From: Buddleja alternifolia
Lineage: Eukaryota; Streptophyta; Magnoliopsida; Lamiales; Scrophulariaceae
Assembly: GCA_019426215.1 (NCBI GenBank)
Contig: CM033400.1
Location: 14,740,568 to 14,804,567, forward strand
DNA: 64,000 nucleotides
Direction of reading: 5' to 3'
Shown here: positions 10,016 through 21,450 of the stretch, in pieces
Layout: each line of letters starts with the position of its first letter
How positions within the stretch are numbered: the first letter of the stretch is position 1
Position numbers and translations under genes: made by a program
Notes under the pieces: generated by a model
Database searches by the model: none
Seen by the model: the letters and a program-made list of their open reading frames with translations, nothing else
Told to the model about the DNA's origin: nothing

Positions 10016-12958
10016 TATTGGGTTGGGTTCTATTCCCCGGGTGGCTCGTGGCAGCGGAATTGAAAATTTAAACGTACAACCACCCAAAACAGGAATAATG
10101 GTGTGCTCGATTATGCTATAGAGAAGGTTGCGAGAATTTTTACCCCTTGATTAAATTCTCGCAGCAACAATCTTGGATCTTTTCAACCCTGTGGTATAAT
10201 TCCACACAATTTCTTGGAGGAAATCGCTTGTCAATTGTATCCCCAGTTTTAGTGCTCCAAATGTCGCACCTCTAAGATGTATCCACACCTTGTTCAAGTC
10301 ACCACCTACTTCGTTATTGGTGCTAGCCAACGAAATAGATCTAAGTCTAAAACCTAGGCTTGATTATGTGAAGGAATGGAATATGTGAATCGTTAAGTTC
10401 CACACATGAACAAAATGATGTCTTGTTGGAATAAGGGAAGGGGGCGATTTTTGGCTTAGGGATGACAAAGAAAATTCTCTCTTAACTTTCCAGCTGGGGT
10501 TCGAATTTCGCACTCCTCAAAAACTTAGGGTTTTAGTCTTGCACTCACATATATATAGAATAGGAACCCTAGAGTCCTTATTCAACTGCAAGACTTGGAG
10601 AAGAAGAAAGAAAAAATAGCAGATACCCCCCTCCCAAACTATGAGGTGATGTGCGCTTTGCCCCCCAAACCATTAAAAGTTGCACTCAACACCCTAAACT
10701 ATCATATATGTGCACTTTGCCCCCTCGGTCAGCTTCGGGCAGCACACAAGGGCAAAGTGCTACAAACCACATAGGTGCCCCCCAAACCATTAAAAGTTGC
10801 ACTCAACATCCTAAACTATAATATATGTGCACTTTGCCCCCTCGGTCAGCTTCGGGCAGCACACAGGGGGCAAAGTGCTACAAACCGCATAGGTGAGTGG
10901 GCAAAGCGCACATCACCTCATAGGTTGGGGGGGTATTCGTAATTTTCTCTTTTTTTTTTAAATTCAAATATTCTTAATATTAACTTAACCCCTCTCGGTC
11001 AGTTTCAGGGAAATTTTTACCCATTCATCGTTCAATTTAAATCATGCATATTGGGATTTATTTGGATTTTTCTTGAAATCTTATTTCTAGGTTTGAAATA
11101 AATAATCTTCAAACATGAAAATAAGAAAAATAAAAATAAAACATGAAAATAAATAAGAAAACAATGAAAAGAAGTATATATTCAAATATTTATAATTTTC
11201 TAAAAACAAAAAAGACAATTCAAAAATTCGAAAATATGAAAAAAAATAAAAAAATGTATAAAAATAAAAAAATTGGTAAAAATTTTAAAAAACAAAAAAA
11301 AATTGGTGATGTGCGGTTTGCCCCCTCACCTATGCGGTTTGTAGCACTTTGCCCCCTGTGTGCTGCCCGAAGCTGACCGAGGGGGCCAAGTGCACATATA
11401 TGATAGTTTAGGGTGTTGATTGCAATTTTTAATAGTTTGGGTGGCAAAGTGCACATCACCTAATAGTTTGGGGGGGTATCTGCTATTTTCTCAAGAAGAA
11501 AACCCTTTCTTTCTTCACCTAGATTTCGAATCCAGCTGCCAAGGGCCCCAAAAATCAGCCATCATCCTTATTTGGAGTCTAAGAATTAATTCTTGACGCC
11601 ATATTTAATTATGGGCTAAACCCATTAATTAAATATTCCCATATAATTAAAACCCGTTTAATTATATTTATTTATTCCAATTGACTTCGTTATTTAACTT
11701 GGACCAAGCCCAACTAAATAAAATACTTGGACTCTACTAGGTCCATTAATTTAATTAATTCTACAAGATTAATTAAAATAGTCGAATTAATTGAATCCCC
11801 TCAATTAATTCATATTCCATATTAGGAAAGGACTAGACTTTCCCAATTTCCTCAAATTAATTAATCACATCATATAAGTAGTGACTCTCACGAGTTAAGT
11901 GTGTGATCCCTTAGGCTCGTCTACTATCTAGTTGTAAGTACACTTTCCCAAAGTGCTAGTGTGCTTTCCTAAAATAGAAAGCACTATATTAAATCATTCC
12001 TTTGATTTAATCAAGCCTCGAATTAATCACCATATTGATTCTCGGCACTTACAAATCGTGGTTACTGTCTAGCAACGGGCCACGAAGACCTAGACAAAGA
12101 TAAAGATACACCTTTCGTGATCTTGATCATTGTATAACTAAGATCCCTCCATCTAATCTCCCGATTGAATCTAGAGCAGTGGCTAAGGTCGAAGCTCTAT
12201 TAATTCAATAATTATGTTTTCAAAATACGGTGAGATCGACTTTCGACTATCTAAATGAGGAAACCTTACGCCTCTTTAGATATCATACTTCGGCCGAAGA
12301 TTCCTAAAGTCGATTCACTATGTAAACATAGGAGATTCACTGACAAGTCCAATGTCAGAGATAGATCCCATCTTGATTCTCACGTGCCTTCATACACAAT
12401 TAGCCCATGTCTGATTTTGCCCATTTGCGATCATATAAGTAATCATGTAACAAACCAAGACATGTTCAATTGTGTACAAGACATCCAATGGAACCTCAGG
12501 TTCTAAGGATTACTCTTATACTACAAGACCACAGGAAGTTCCAGATTCGACTGGGATTCCATTTAATGGAACTTCCATGGGGTTGTCCAGTATACCTATT
12601 CCCACAATAGGAACCCTCATATATGCATAGGCTTTCACCGTGCCAATATCTATCGAACGCAAGTCTTTTGGGTCTCATCGATATCCCTTCATCTCGACGA
12701 GCCATTCACAACTTCGAACATATGTTTAAGGATCACAGCCTTGGAGACATATTCCATCATTGCCATTCCCGATGCGCAATGATGTCCCATAGCTATGTGT
12801 GATCCTTCGGGACTTTATTCTAAGTTAAGACCAAGCTATATACACGAATAAATAATGCCAAAAGATTAACTTTATTTATATGAAAAAGATCGTTTAGCTA
12901 GAGTTATTATTACATAGAATGATGCCCAAAATTGGTGCGCCGGGCATAAACTCTAACG
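10016..12958 (-). mobile_element. Copia-1 5' LTR (with nested MULE)
   Basis: On the plus strand it runs from TATTGGGTTGGG (expected TGTTGGG) to GCATAAACTCTAAC, next to the copia PBS. Without the nested 883-bp element and its TSD it is about 2.05 kb. Its outer edge at 12958/12959 cuts into an LTR of copia-2, so copia-1 inserted into the older copia-2 LTR. The other copia-1 LTR is not in the window. Confidence 0.85.
10610..11492. mobile_element. Non-autonomous MULE-like element, 9-bp TSD
   Basis: The termini are inverted repeats: GAAAAAATAGCAGATACCCC at the left, and the complement of GAGAAAATAGCAGATACCCC at the right. Homology extends about 190 bp inward. A perfect 9-bp direct duplication, AAGAAGAAA, flanks it (10601-10609 and 11493-11501), which is the Mutator-superfamily signature. 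It has no transposase. The left end holds two tandem copies (about 10660-10772 and 10775-10894) of a unit with CTCGGTCAGCTTCGGGCAGC. It then reads back as a further inverted terminus near 10905-10960, so the left half is itself a palindrome. The core (about 10960-11300) is A/T-rich. Confidence 0.88.
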
Positions 12959-14038
12959 AACTCTACAATTAATTTCCCTTAAGAAATTAACTAACACATT
13001 AACTTAATTAATTAATTAATTAATTGCGAAATCCAATACCGAAAATTCTCTCAAGTCAATTCCATGATCTTTCCTTTTGCAATTCCATTAAGCGGTACTC
13101 TTTAGGTTCATCTCAAAACGAAATTGGGAAGAAACCAAAAGGATGTGGGTAACACCTAGCCAGTCTCGTGGCCCACATCGTATCCTAATTGAGAACAAAG
13201 GAATAGGATCATTCCAAACCTTTACCCTGTGAATACCGTACGAGTATAAATCTTTTATTCACATATCTCAGTCAAGTGAGAGTCATGGTTTAGCCAAACT
13301 CACTGAACTTAACCATATGCTTAGCTCATAATGAATCTAGGTCATTGAGTATACTTTCATGTCTAACATGTATATCTTTTATGCTTTGGCCAAAGTATTT
13401 TGACCTCATTCATTCATGTCTGCATAGGATATTTAGCTCATCTACTTATGAGAGAATAAATCTCGTTTTGCTAATCAGTTAAGACTGCTAATTGCCCATC
13501 AAGCCGCACTTCGTGGTCGACCCCACCAACTGGTGAATTGGATCTAACTACTCTAATGAAAGACTTGATGTCACAAGTACATCTTCAACATAATTCCTCA
13601 GGTCTGAGGCTCACTCGTACCTATCACAACTTATCAGTTTTGTCATTAACTGTCAGTGAGTGAAAACCCATGTGACAAAACTGATGCGAGCCATGTTCGA
13701 ACACATCAGTCTAATTGAGGTGTCTATGACATAAGTTCTCACTACCATGTCCATAGTGTTCGACTGGCACTTTCTCTGTCAAAACTTATATCATATAAGT
13801 CTTTATCTAGTATTGATGTCCAGTTAATATTTTCTTAGACTTACGAACTAATTTTAGATAATAAGGATCAAACTCTTCTAGTGCCATTCTCCCTATCCCA
13901 TAGAGAGGATAAAACCTTACAAATGCCTATAAGAAAACAACAAGAATTGCCTTATATTATAAAAGATATTGTTTAGTTATAAATCAACGCCCTATAAATC
14001 TATCCTCTTTATGGCATTTGAGGGCATACACTCTAACA
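12959..14038 (-). mobile_element. Copia-2 3' LTR remnant (element E/D)
   Basis: The plus-strand end CTCTAACA (14038) is the minus-strand LTR start TGTTAGAG. It is closely similar to the LTR at 23313-24129 plus 41553-42358, more so than to the LTRs at 15631 and 57226. About 490 bp of its far end are missing because the copia-1 LTR abuts at 12958. A degenerate polypurine tract follows at 14039-14055. Confidence 0.88.
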
Positions 14039-15630
14039 ATATCTCACTTGCATTCAATGCCATTTGCTATGGTATTTTATACCCATCTTTTCTAAATATT
14101 TACCTAGCACCGCCTGTGCCAATGGCTTGGTCAATGGATCAGCGACATTGTCGGCTGAGGCTATTTTCTGAGCAGATATTTCTTATCTTGCAATGATCTC
14201 TCTTGTGATGTGATATCTCCTTTCAATGTCTTTGGACTTATTGTGAGATCTAGATTCCTTTACCTGCGCTATTGCTCCAGTGTTCTCACAATAAAGTGGA
14301 AATGAGAGCTTTATGCTTGGAACCACTTCAAGTTCTTCTATGAACTTCCTAAACCAAACAGTCTCTTTAGCCACGTCAGAGGCAGCCATGTATTCAGCCT
14401 CTGTCGTGGAGTCCATGGTTGTGCTTTGCTAGGAACTTTCCCAAGTCACCGCCCTACCGTTGAGGGTGAATACAAATCCTGAGGTGGATTTCTGGTCGTC
14501 GACATCTGATTGGAAATCTGAGTCAGTGTACAAATCCACTCTCAGGTTACCACTCCCATAGATGAGAATCATATCCATAGTTCTCTTCAGATACTTTAGG
14601 ATATTCTCCACAGCTATCCAATATTCTTTGCCAGGGTTTGCTTGAAATCAACTAACAACGCTTACTGCATAAGCAATTTCAGGTCTAGTACACAGCACTG
14701 CATACATCAGGCTACCCACTGTAGATGCATAGGGTATAGTGCTCATCTCTTTTCTATCTTCCTCACTTTGAGGGCACATCGATTTCGAGAGATGCACCCC
14801 ATGTCTCATTGGTAGAAACTCTTTCTTAGAATCGTCCATCCTATAACTCTTTAGGACCTTTTCTAAGTAAAGGGCTTGAGAGAGCCCTATCATTCTATTT
14901 ATTCGATCTCTGTAAATTCGAATCCCTAGAATATAAGTTGCCTCTCGCAAGTCTTTCATGGAGAAAGTACTCTAAAGCCACTTCTTAACAGTGGTGAGCA
15001 TTCCTATATCATTGCCTATGAGTAATATGTCATCTACATATAACACAAGGAATGTTATCTTGCTCCCACTAAACTTCTTGTAAACACATGGCTCATCTTC
15101 GTTCTTGATGAAGTCAAATCCTTTGACTGCCTCATCAAAGCGTAGATTCCAGCTACAAGATGCTTGCTTGAGTCCATAAATGGATCTCTCAAGCTTACAC
15201 ACCTTATGAGTGTCATTCTCGGATACAAGGCTGTTCCATATAGATATCCTCTTCTAGAAATCCATTTAGGAAAGCAGTTTTGACATCCATTTGCCATATC
15301 TCATAGTCTAGGTGAGCTGGTATTGCAAGTAGAATCCTTACTGATTTGATCATAGCCACTGGAAAAAAGGTTTCTTGGTAGTCAATTCCTTCTTTTTGAC
15401 TATACCCTTTCGCCACTAGCCTGGCTTTGTAGGTGTCAACATTGCCATCAACACCATTCTTTCTCTCGTAAATCCATTTGCACCCAATAGGTTTTACCCC
15501 ATCAAGCCGATCCACAAGCTTCCAGACTTGGTTTGAATGCATCGAATCAATCTCAGTTTGCATAGCTTCACGCCATCTTGTAGCATCCACATCCACCATC
15601 GCTTGATCATAAGTGAAGGGATCATCTCCA
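14039..15630 (-). pseudogene. Copia-2 RT and RNase H (element E/D)
   Basis: Minus-strand pol 3' half. RT starts at 15630 with the DATRWREAMQTEIDS block, then KTAFLNGFLEEDIYMEQ, IYGLKQAS and YVDDILLIGND. The RT-RNase H connection (ASTVGSLMYAVLCTRPEIA) and RNase H (STTEAEYMAAS, then CENTGAIAQ) follow. The usual CDN aspartate is E in CENTG, and several stops are present (for example before ISAQ), so it is inactive. It is cut exactly at the LTR of the plus-strand copy (15631). With the PR-gag at 20150-21450 it forms one element lacking integrase. Confidence 0.9.
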
Positions 15631-17239
15631 TGTTAGAGTCTATGCCCTCGAATGTCATAAAAAGGATAGATTTATAGGGCATAAACATTGTAACTAAACT
15701 ATGGTTTTTCTATTAATATAAGGCAGTTGATTGTTGTTTCCTTATAGGCAGTTATAAGGTGTGAATAAACAACGTAAAGTCCTTGATGACAAGGCGAACC
15801 TTCTACCTCCTTTGAGATAGGAGGAAAGGCACTAGAATGGTTTGACCCTTGACATCTAAAAGGGTTCGCAACTCTAAGAAATATTGATAGGGCATCAATA
15901 GTGAATAAAGACTTGTATGATGTAAGTTTCGACAGAGAAAGTGTCAGTCGTACACTATGGAAATGGTAGTGGGAACTTATATCATAGACATGTCAGTTCG
16001 ACTGATATGTTCAAACACGGCTCGCATCAGTTCATCACATGGGTAATTCACTCATTGACAGTCAACGATGAAACTGATAAGTAGTGATAGGTATGTGTGA
16101 ACCTCTGACCTGAGAAATCGAGTTGAAGATGTACTTGTGACATCAAGTCTGTCATTAGAGTAGTTAGATTCAAATCACCTATTGGTGGAATCGACCTCGA
16201 AGTGCGACTTGATGGGCAAGTAGCATTGTTAACTGATTTGCAATATGGAATTTATTCTCTCATAAGTGAATAAGTAAAATATCCTATGCGATCATGAATA
16301 AGTGAGGATGAAAGTCTTTGGCCAAAGCATTTAAATACCGCGACTTATTATGAGCTTATGCATATGGTCAAGTTATATGAGTTTGACTTTAAACCATGAC
16401 TCTTACTTGACTGGGATATAAGAATAAAAGGTTTATACACGTACGGTATTCACGGCGTAAAGGTTTGGAATGATCCTATTCATTTGTTCTCAATTGGGTT
16501 ACGGTGTGAGCCACGAGACTGGCTAGGTGTCACTCACACCCCTTTGGATTCCTCCCAATTGCCTTTTGAGACGAACCTAAAGAGTCGCGCTTATAGGAAG
16601 TGCAAAAAGGAAAAACATGGGAAAAAGACTTGAGAGAAATTCACGGCATTGAATGTCGTAATTAATTAATTAATTATTGGATAATTTAATTAATTAATTA
16701 AATTAATGAGTTAATTAATTTCTTGGAGAAATTGAATTATAAATTAATTAGGAATTGAATTAATTGGATTATCAATTTATTTATTGGATAAGTAAATTAT
16801 CCGATTTATTAATTAGCAAGCAAGACGAAAGCCCGAAGGCTTCCGAGCCCACTAAGGGGCGGCCAAATAGACGCCCAAATAGGGCTCCTGCATGCTAGTG
16901 TTATTGTTTCATAATGATATAAATATATCACAAGGTGAAAAATAACACAAGGCAATTTACATAACTTTCTCTCCAAGAAAAAGTTTCCCACCTCTCTCTC
17001 TCTCTCTCTCTAGCCGTCTTTGACAAGGAAGAAAGGAGGAGTTTTTCATTTTTGATTTCGGCGTGACGAATTAGAGACGTTGGCAAATTCGGCGTTAGAG
17101 AAAAGGATCACGTTCAGAAATCAACATACGCGAGAACGGTAATTTTTCTATAGACAATTAAACACGAGGATTAGAGATGATTCGGGCTTTGGGAATTAAA
17201 TTTACTTTCCGCTGCATTTTATTCGTATAATTCCCAACA
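15631..17239 (+). mobile_element. Copia-2 5' LTR (element C)
   Basis: TGTTAGAGTC..TTCCCAACA, 1609 bp, followed by a PBS. It is closest to the LTR at 57226-58837 (opposite orientation). It contains (TTAA)n-rich tracts near 16655-16760 and a CT microsatellite at about 16993-17012. Its 3' partner is not present because the element is truncated at 20149. Confidence 0.9.
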
Positions 17240-17254
17240 GTGATATCAGAGCCA
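17240..17254 (+). other. Copia-2 (C) primer binding site
   Basis: GTGATATCAGAGCCA directly follows the LTR. It matches the copia initiator tRNA-Met PBS (GTGGTATCAGAGC) with one change. Confidence 0.85.
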
Positions 17255-19189
17255 ATCTCTGAATTCTGTGTTTAATTGCTTATGTGATTGACTATTTTTT
17301 CCGCATTTTTGAGGCCTGCTTTGAACGTGTTTTTCATATGAACATATTCTGAATATCGCTTCAGTTTCTTCATGAAAGTTGTAGTTTAATGAGTTTCGAA
17401 TCTGGGCATATAAATTTTATGAGAATCGGAGAAGCATAACCCCGAGACGAGTGCGACGTAAAATATGTGCGCAGTTTGCGCGCTGGGCGCACAGACATCG
17501 CGCGCTGTGCACGCACACAGCATGCGCACTGTGCACACTGGGTGGGCCCCCAACGCCGTTCCATTTCACGGCGCCGGTAGGAGGGGCTGGCCGGACGCCC
17601 AAGCATGATTAAACCGTGCGCTGGGCGCACGTTATACACCGTGCCATGCGCCCAGCGCGCGGACCTGTTTCGGGGCCCGGGTTTTCGTGACTCGGGCCCT
17701 AATGGGTCGGGTTATATTTTTCTAAGGTCCAAATTTTAATTGAATAGGTGTTTGGGCTATTTTAGTTATCCGGGTGGGTCAAAAGGATGATGATCCGAAT
17801 TTAATTACAAAGGGGCCCAAATTGTTTTGATTAAAATTGTGGATAATTCAATAAATTAGTTATTGGGCCTAATTAATTAATTTTGAATATTCCAATGGTT
17901 GTTAATTTAATTTGGATAAAATTAAGCCCAATATAGTTTTTATTGATCTTTATTCGAATGAAATAATTAATTAATAAACTCTTGGAGAATTTTATTTATT
18001 AAGTTATTTATTTAAATAAAGAATTCTCATAAATAAGATTATTTTCATATGAATCAATAAAATTTGGAATTTTATTGTGGAAATTAATTAAGTTGGACGA
18101 ATTAATTTTTATTAATCACCAACATAAATGTTTTATTTATCGCGAGCATGTATTATGCGATGGTGACATATGTCTATGGACTTAGGTTGCTTCTTTTGAT
18201 TATGTATTTCTTTTGATGGGTTGTAAGGGCCGGTTTGAGCCCATTTTATTTTATTTCTAGATTTATGTATAGGTTTTAAATTACTTCTTGTAATAAATAG
18301 AAATAGAATAGGCCTTTCAAGATGGAGATCATGCAAAAGAAGAGGAGCTTGGAGCCCACGGAGATTAGCTAGGCTTCTCTTTTTCAATTTTATGATGGCC
18401 CATTGGCTTGGGTCCTATAGATAAAAGCCCATAGACTTGTGTGTTGTATTGTTGCTTTCGATGCATGTTCATTAGTTGTATGAAGCATGTGTGTTATCAA
18501 TATGCGCTATATAAATTGGTAAATGTGCAAAGTGAGACGAAATAAATGTTTTCAACATGAATTCTCCCAAACAAAAATAATACTAAGTTAGTAAGGGGTG
18601 CTAGGCATCCTTTCCCTCCACTAAACTTAATAAGATCAAGGATTAAATTCATATGTGGCATCTTCCCTGCAAGTGGGGGTCATATATTAAGATTTAATTC
18701 TAGAATTTTATTAAGTGCATTGGATGCCTTAATCGAGACATATTTTACCCCAAATATCGTTAAAGGTTTGCAAGGTGAAATTCAAATGTTAAATTATGAG
18801 GAGTTAGTGGGATTGACCTTAGATAGTCCACTTTACCAATAAATCGTTAAAGGGTTGCTGTATTTTTGAATTATGGGATAAATATGATTGAACCGTCTAT
18901 TTGATAAATTGATGTTTGACATCACTTTAATTAAGTAATGGACCAAATATCGTTAAAGGGTTGTCATCCATTATATTAATTAAAGAACTCAATCCCCACC
19001 ACGAAGTTTTCATCAACGATCGCCTCCGTCATTTCACTGTGGGAGTGTGGAATTTCGAAAAATATAGTGGGAGCCAAGTTATAAGTCGAAGTCCTTGATT
19101 TTAAACTTGGTCTTAGTTTAGTCCAATATTCTAATTAAGTTTGGTTTATTTTCTGCAGTTATTTGTTTTATCTCTCTCGTTTTTCAAAA
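17255..19189 (+). other. Copia-2 (C) leader
   Basis: Non-coding leader of about 1.9 kb. A GC-rich cluster (17450-17665) has repeated near-palindromes such as GTGCGCTGGGCGCAC and GCGCGCTGGGCGCAC. It is followed by an AT-rich section and then by the hairpin module. A CT-rich TATTTTCTGCAG acceptor-like site lies about 30 nt before gag. Short ORFs across the GC cluster look spurious. Confidence 0.75.
18742..18973 (+). promoter_or_regulatory. Constant-loop hairpins, copia-2 leader (C)
   Basis: Loop word AAATATCGTTAAAGGGTTG or close variants occurs three times. Hairpin 1 (18742-18781): ATTTTACC/GGTGAAAT, where the T change still gives a G-U pair. Motif 2 (18836-18857): the right arm has decayed. 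Hairpin 3 (18936-18973): TAATGGA/TCCATTA. The same three positions are seen in the other two copia-2 copies. Confidence 0.75.
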
Positions 19190-20149
19190 ATGACAATCAA
19201 CCCACTTTCCGTATTACTCGAAAAGAATATCCTTACCGGACCCAACTACGTGGATTGGCTAAGGAATTTGAGAATAGTTCTCAATATGGAGTCTCTAGGA
19301 TATGTGTTGGACACTGATATCCCTGCTCGACCTGCCAGAACACGTGCCAATGAAGAAGAAGTCCAAGCTCATGAAAAATGGGTAAAGGACGATGTCCAAG
19401 TGCGTGGGTACATTCTTGGCTCTATGACGAATGAGCTACAGAGGTCCCACGACAAGATGACCATAGCGAGGGCTATCTTGGCGCACTTGGTCGAGCTCTA
19501 TGGTGAGCACAGTAGGACTGCTAGATATGAAATATCTAAAGAGCTCTTCGGAGCCAAAATGAGAGAAGGGGAGAAAGTTGGGGATCATGTCCTCAAAATG
19601 ATATCGAGGATCGAGAGATTGGAAGCTCTCGATTTTACGATGAACCCGCAACTTCAGACCGATCTTATCTTGCAGTCCCTTCCTGACTCTTTTTCCCAAT
19701 TCGTCATGAACTTCAATTGCAATGAGATTGAATGCAACTTAGCTGGGCTAATGAACAAATTAAACACTGCATAGTCTCAATTGAAGCTAAAGGGAAAAGA
19801 GACTGCTTTGGTTATCACTTCTGGGCCCAAACGGGCAAAGAATAAGAAGAGAAAAACTAAGGAGCAGGCTGGCGAGCTTGGAGCGCAGGGTGGTGTCGAT
19901 AAAGGAAAAGGGAAAGTTCCTGTGAATCGCAAGCGAAAGGGGCCACAAAAGACAGACAGATGCCTACACTGCGGTGAGCTGGGCCACTGGAGAAGGAACT
20001 GTCAGAATATGGGGCCTGGCGCACAAGGTATGGAACTTTATGTTCATGAAACTTATTGTTCTATGACCGTCTTCTCTACATCTTGGATTCTTGACTCTGG
20101 AGCTAGTGCTCACATATGCTGTATGAATCAGGATCTGATGCAAGATTAA
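19190..20149 (+). pseudogene. Copia-2 gag and PR start (element C), truncated
   Basis: Gag starts at ATG 19190 (MTINPLSVLLEKNILTGPNY). It has the conserved gag core (LYGEHSRTARYEISKELF, LILQSLPDSFSQF), a basic linker and a CLHCGELGHWRRNC zinc knuckle. The protease start has an intact DSGASAHIC active site. A TAG at 19772-19774 interrupts gag in the KLNTA block. The sequence stops after NQDLM and joins at about 20149 to the oppositely oriented copy, so INT, RT, RNase H and 3' LTR are missing. It forms a diverged head-to-head inverted pair with 20150-23312. Confidence 0.92.
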
Positions 20150-21450
20150 TCTTTGGTGAATTCCCTGCCTACTATTTTTCCTTTGTATAGTATTTACAGA
20201 ACACTCGTTCTGTACATTAAGGTAATACAAACCATTTACTAAAGAAGCAGAGACTACTAATTTATTTCCATAATAAATATTGCAATGTTCATTAATAAAA
20301 CGGAAAGTATAGCCATATGTAGCTAAAACAGGAATTAAAACAATGTTTTGAAGCCCATTGGGCAAAACAAAAACATTATCCAAAAATAGAAAATGTCCAG
20401 AATTTAAAAGTAATGAGGTAGATCCAATTCCAGTAGTTGCGATGCTTTGCCCACTGCCTACTCTTATCTTCACCTCATCAATGTCCAGCTTCCTTCCTCG
20501 TACCAGATCCTGATTCATACAACAAATGTGAGCACTAGCTCTAGAATCAAGAATCCAAGATGTAGAGAAAACGGTCGTAGAACAATAAGTTTCATGAACA
20601 TAAGGTTCCATACCTTGTGTGCATGGGCCCATGTTTGGACAGTTCCTTCTCTAGTGGCCTAGCTCACCGCAGTGTGGGCATCTATCCATCTTCTGTGGCT
20701 CGTTACGCTTTTGATTCACAGGAGCTTTCCCTTTTGCCTTATCGACACCACCCTGAGCTCCAAGCTCACCACTCTGCCTTTTGTTTTTCTGCTTCTTATT
20801 CTTAGCCTTTTTGGGGCCAGAAGAGATAACCAATGCATTTTTTTTCCCTTAGGGTTCAATTGAGACTGTGCAGTATTCAATTTGTTCATTAGCCCAGCTA
20901 AGTTGCATTCAATCTCGTTACAATTGAATTTCATGACAAATTGGGAAAAAGAATGAGGAAGAGACTGCAAAATGAGATCAGTTTGAATTTGTGGGTTCAT
21001 TGTAAAATCGAGAGCCTCCAATCTTTCAATCCTCGAGATCATCTTGAGGACATGATCCCTAACTTTTTCACCTTCTCTCATTTTGGCTCTGAAGAGCTCT
21101 TTAGATATCTCATATCTAGCAGTGCGACTGTGCTCACCATAGAGCTCGACCAAAGGTGCCAAAATAGCCCTCGCAGTGGTCATCTTCTCGTGGAACCTCT
21201 GAAGTTTGTTTGTCATCGAGCCAAAAATGTACCCACGCACTCGGACGTCATCCTTTACCCATTTTTCATGAGCTTGGACTTCTTCCTCATTGGCACGTGT
21301 CCTGGCAGGCGGAGCAAGGATTTCTGTGTCCAACACGTACCCCAAAGACTCCATGTTGAGAACAATTCTCAAGTTCCTTAGCCAATCCACGTAGTTGGGT
21401 CCGGTAAGGATGTTCTTTTCGAGTAAAACGGAAAGTGGGTTGATAGTCGT
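20150..21450 (-). pseudogene. Copia-2 gag-PR (element E/D)
   Basis: Minus-strand gag, zinc knuckle and protease. The expected start codon at 21448-21450 is ACG instead of ATG. The gag core is collinear with copy C. A frameshift lies in the basic linker near 20830. The protease active site reads DSRAS (G to R), which should kill activity. It ends at the very start of integrase (HQRLI block), where copy C is joined. The missing integrase (about 1.07 kb by comparison with the copy at 58853-62768) and the RT at 14039-15630 fit one original element. Confidence 0.9.

Noticed and set aside
11143..11459. Overlapping small ORFs in the A/T-rich core and right TIR of the MULE-like element
   Set aside because: Lysine-rich low-complexity product from poly-A sequence and TIR; no domain, and frames on both strands.
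17370..17639. Cys/Arg-rich ORFs over the copia-2 leader GC cluster (also 22894-23214)
   Set aside because: Same cause: GC-rich near-palindromes read as CAQ/CVRAQ-like repeats in opposing frames.
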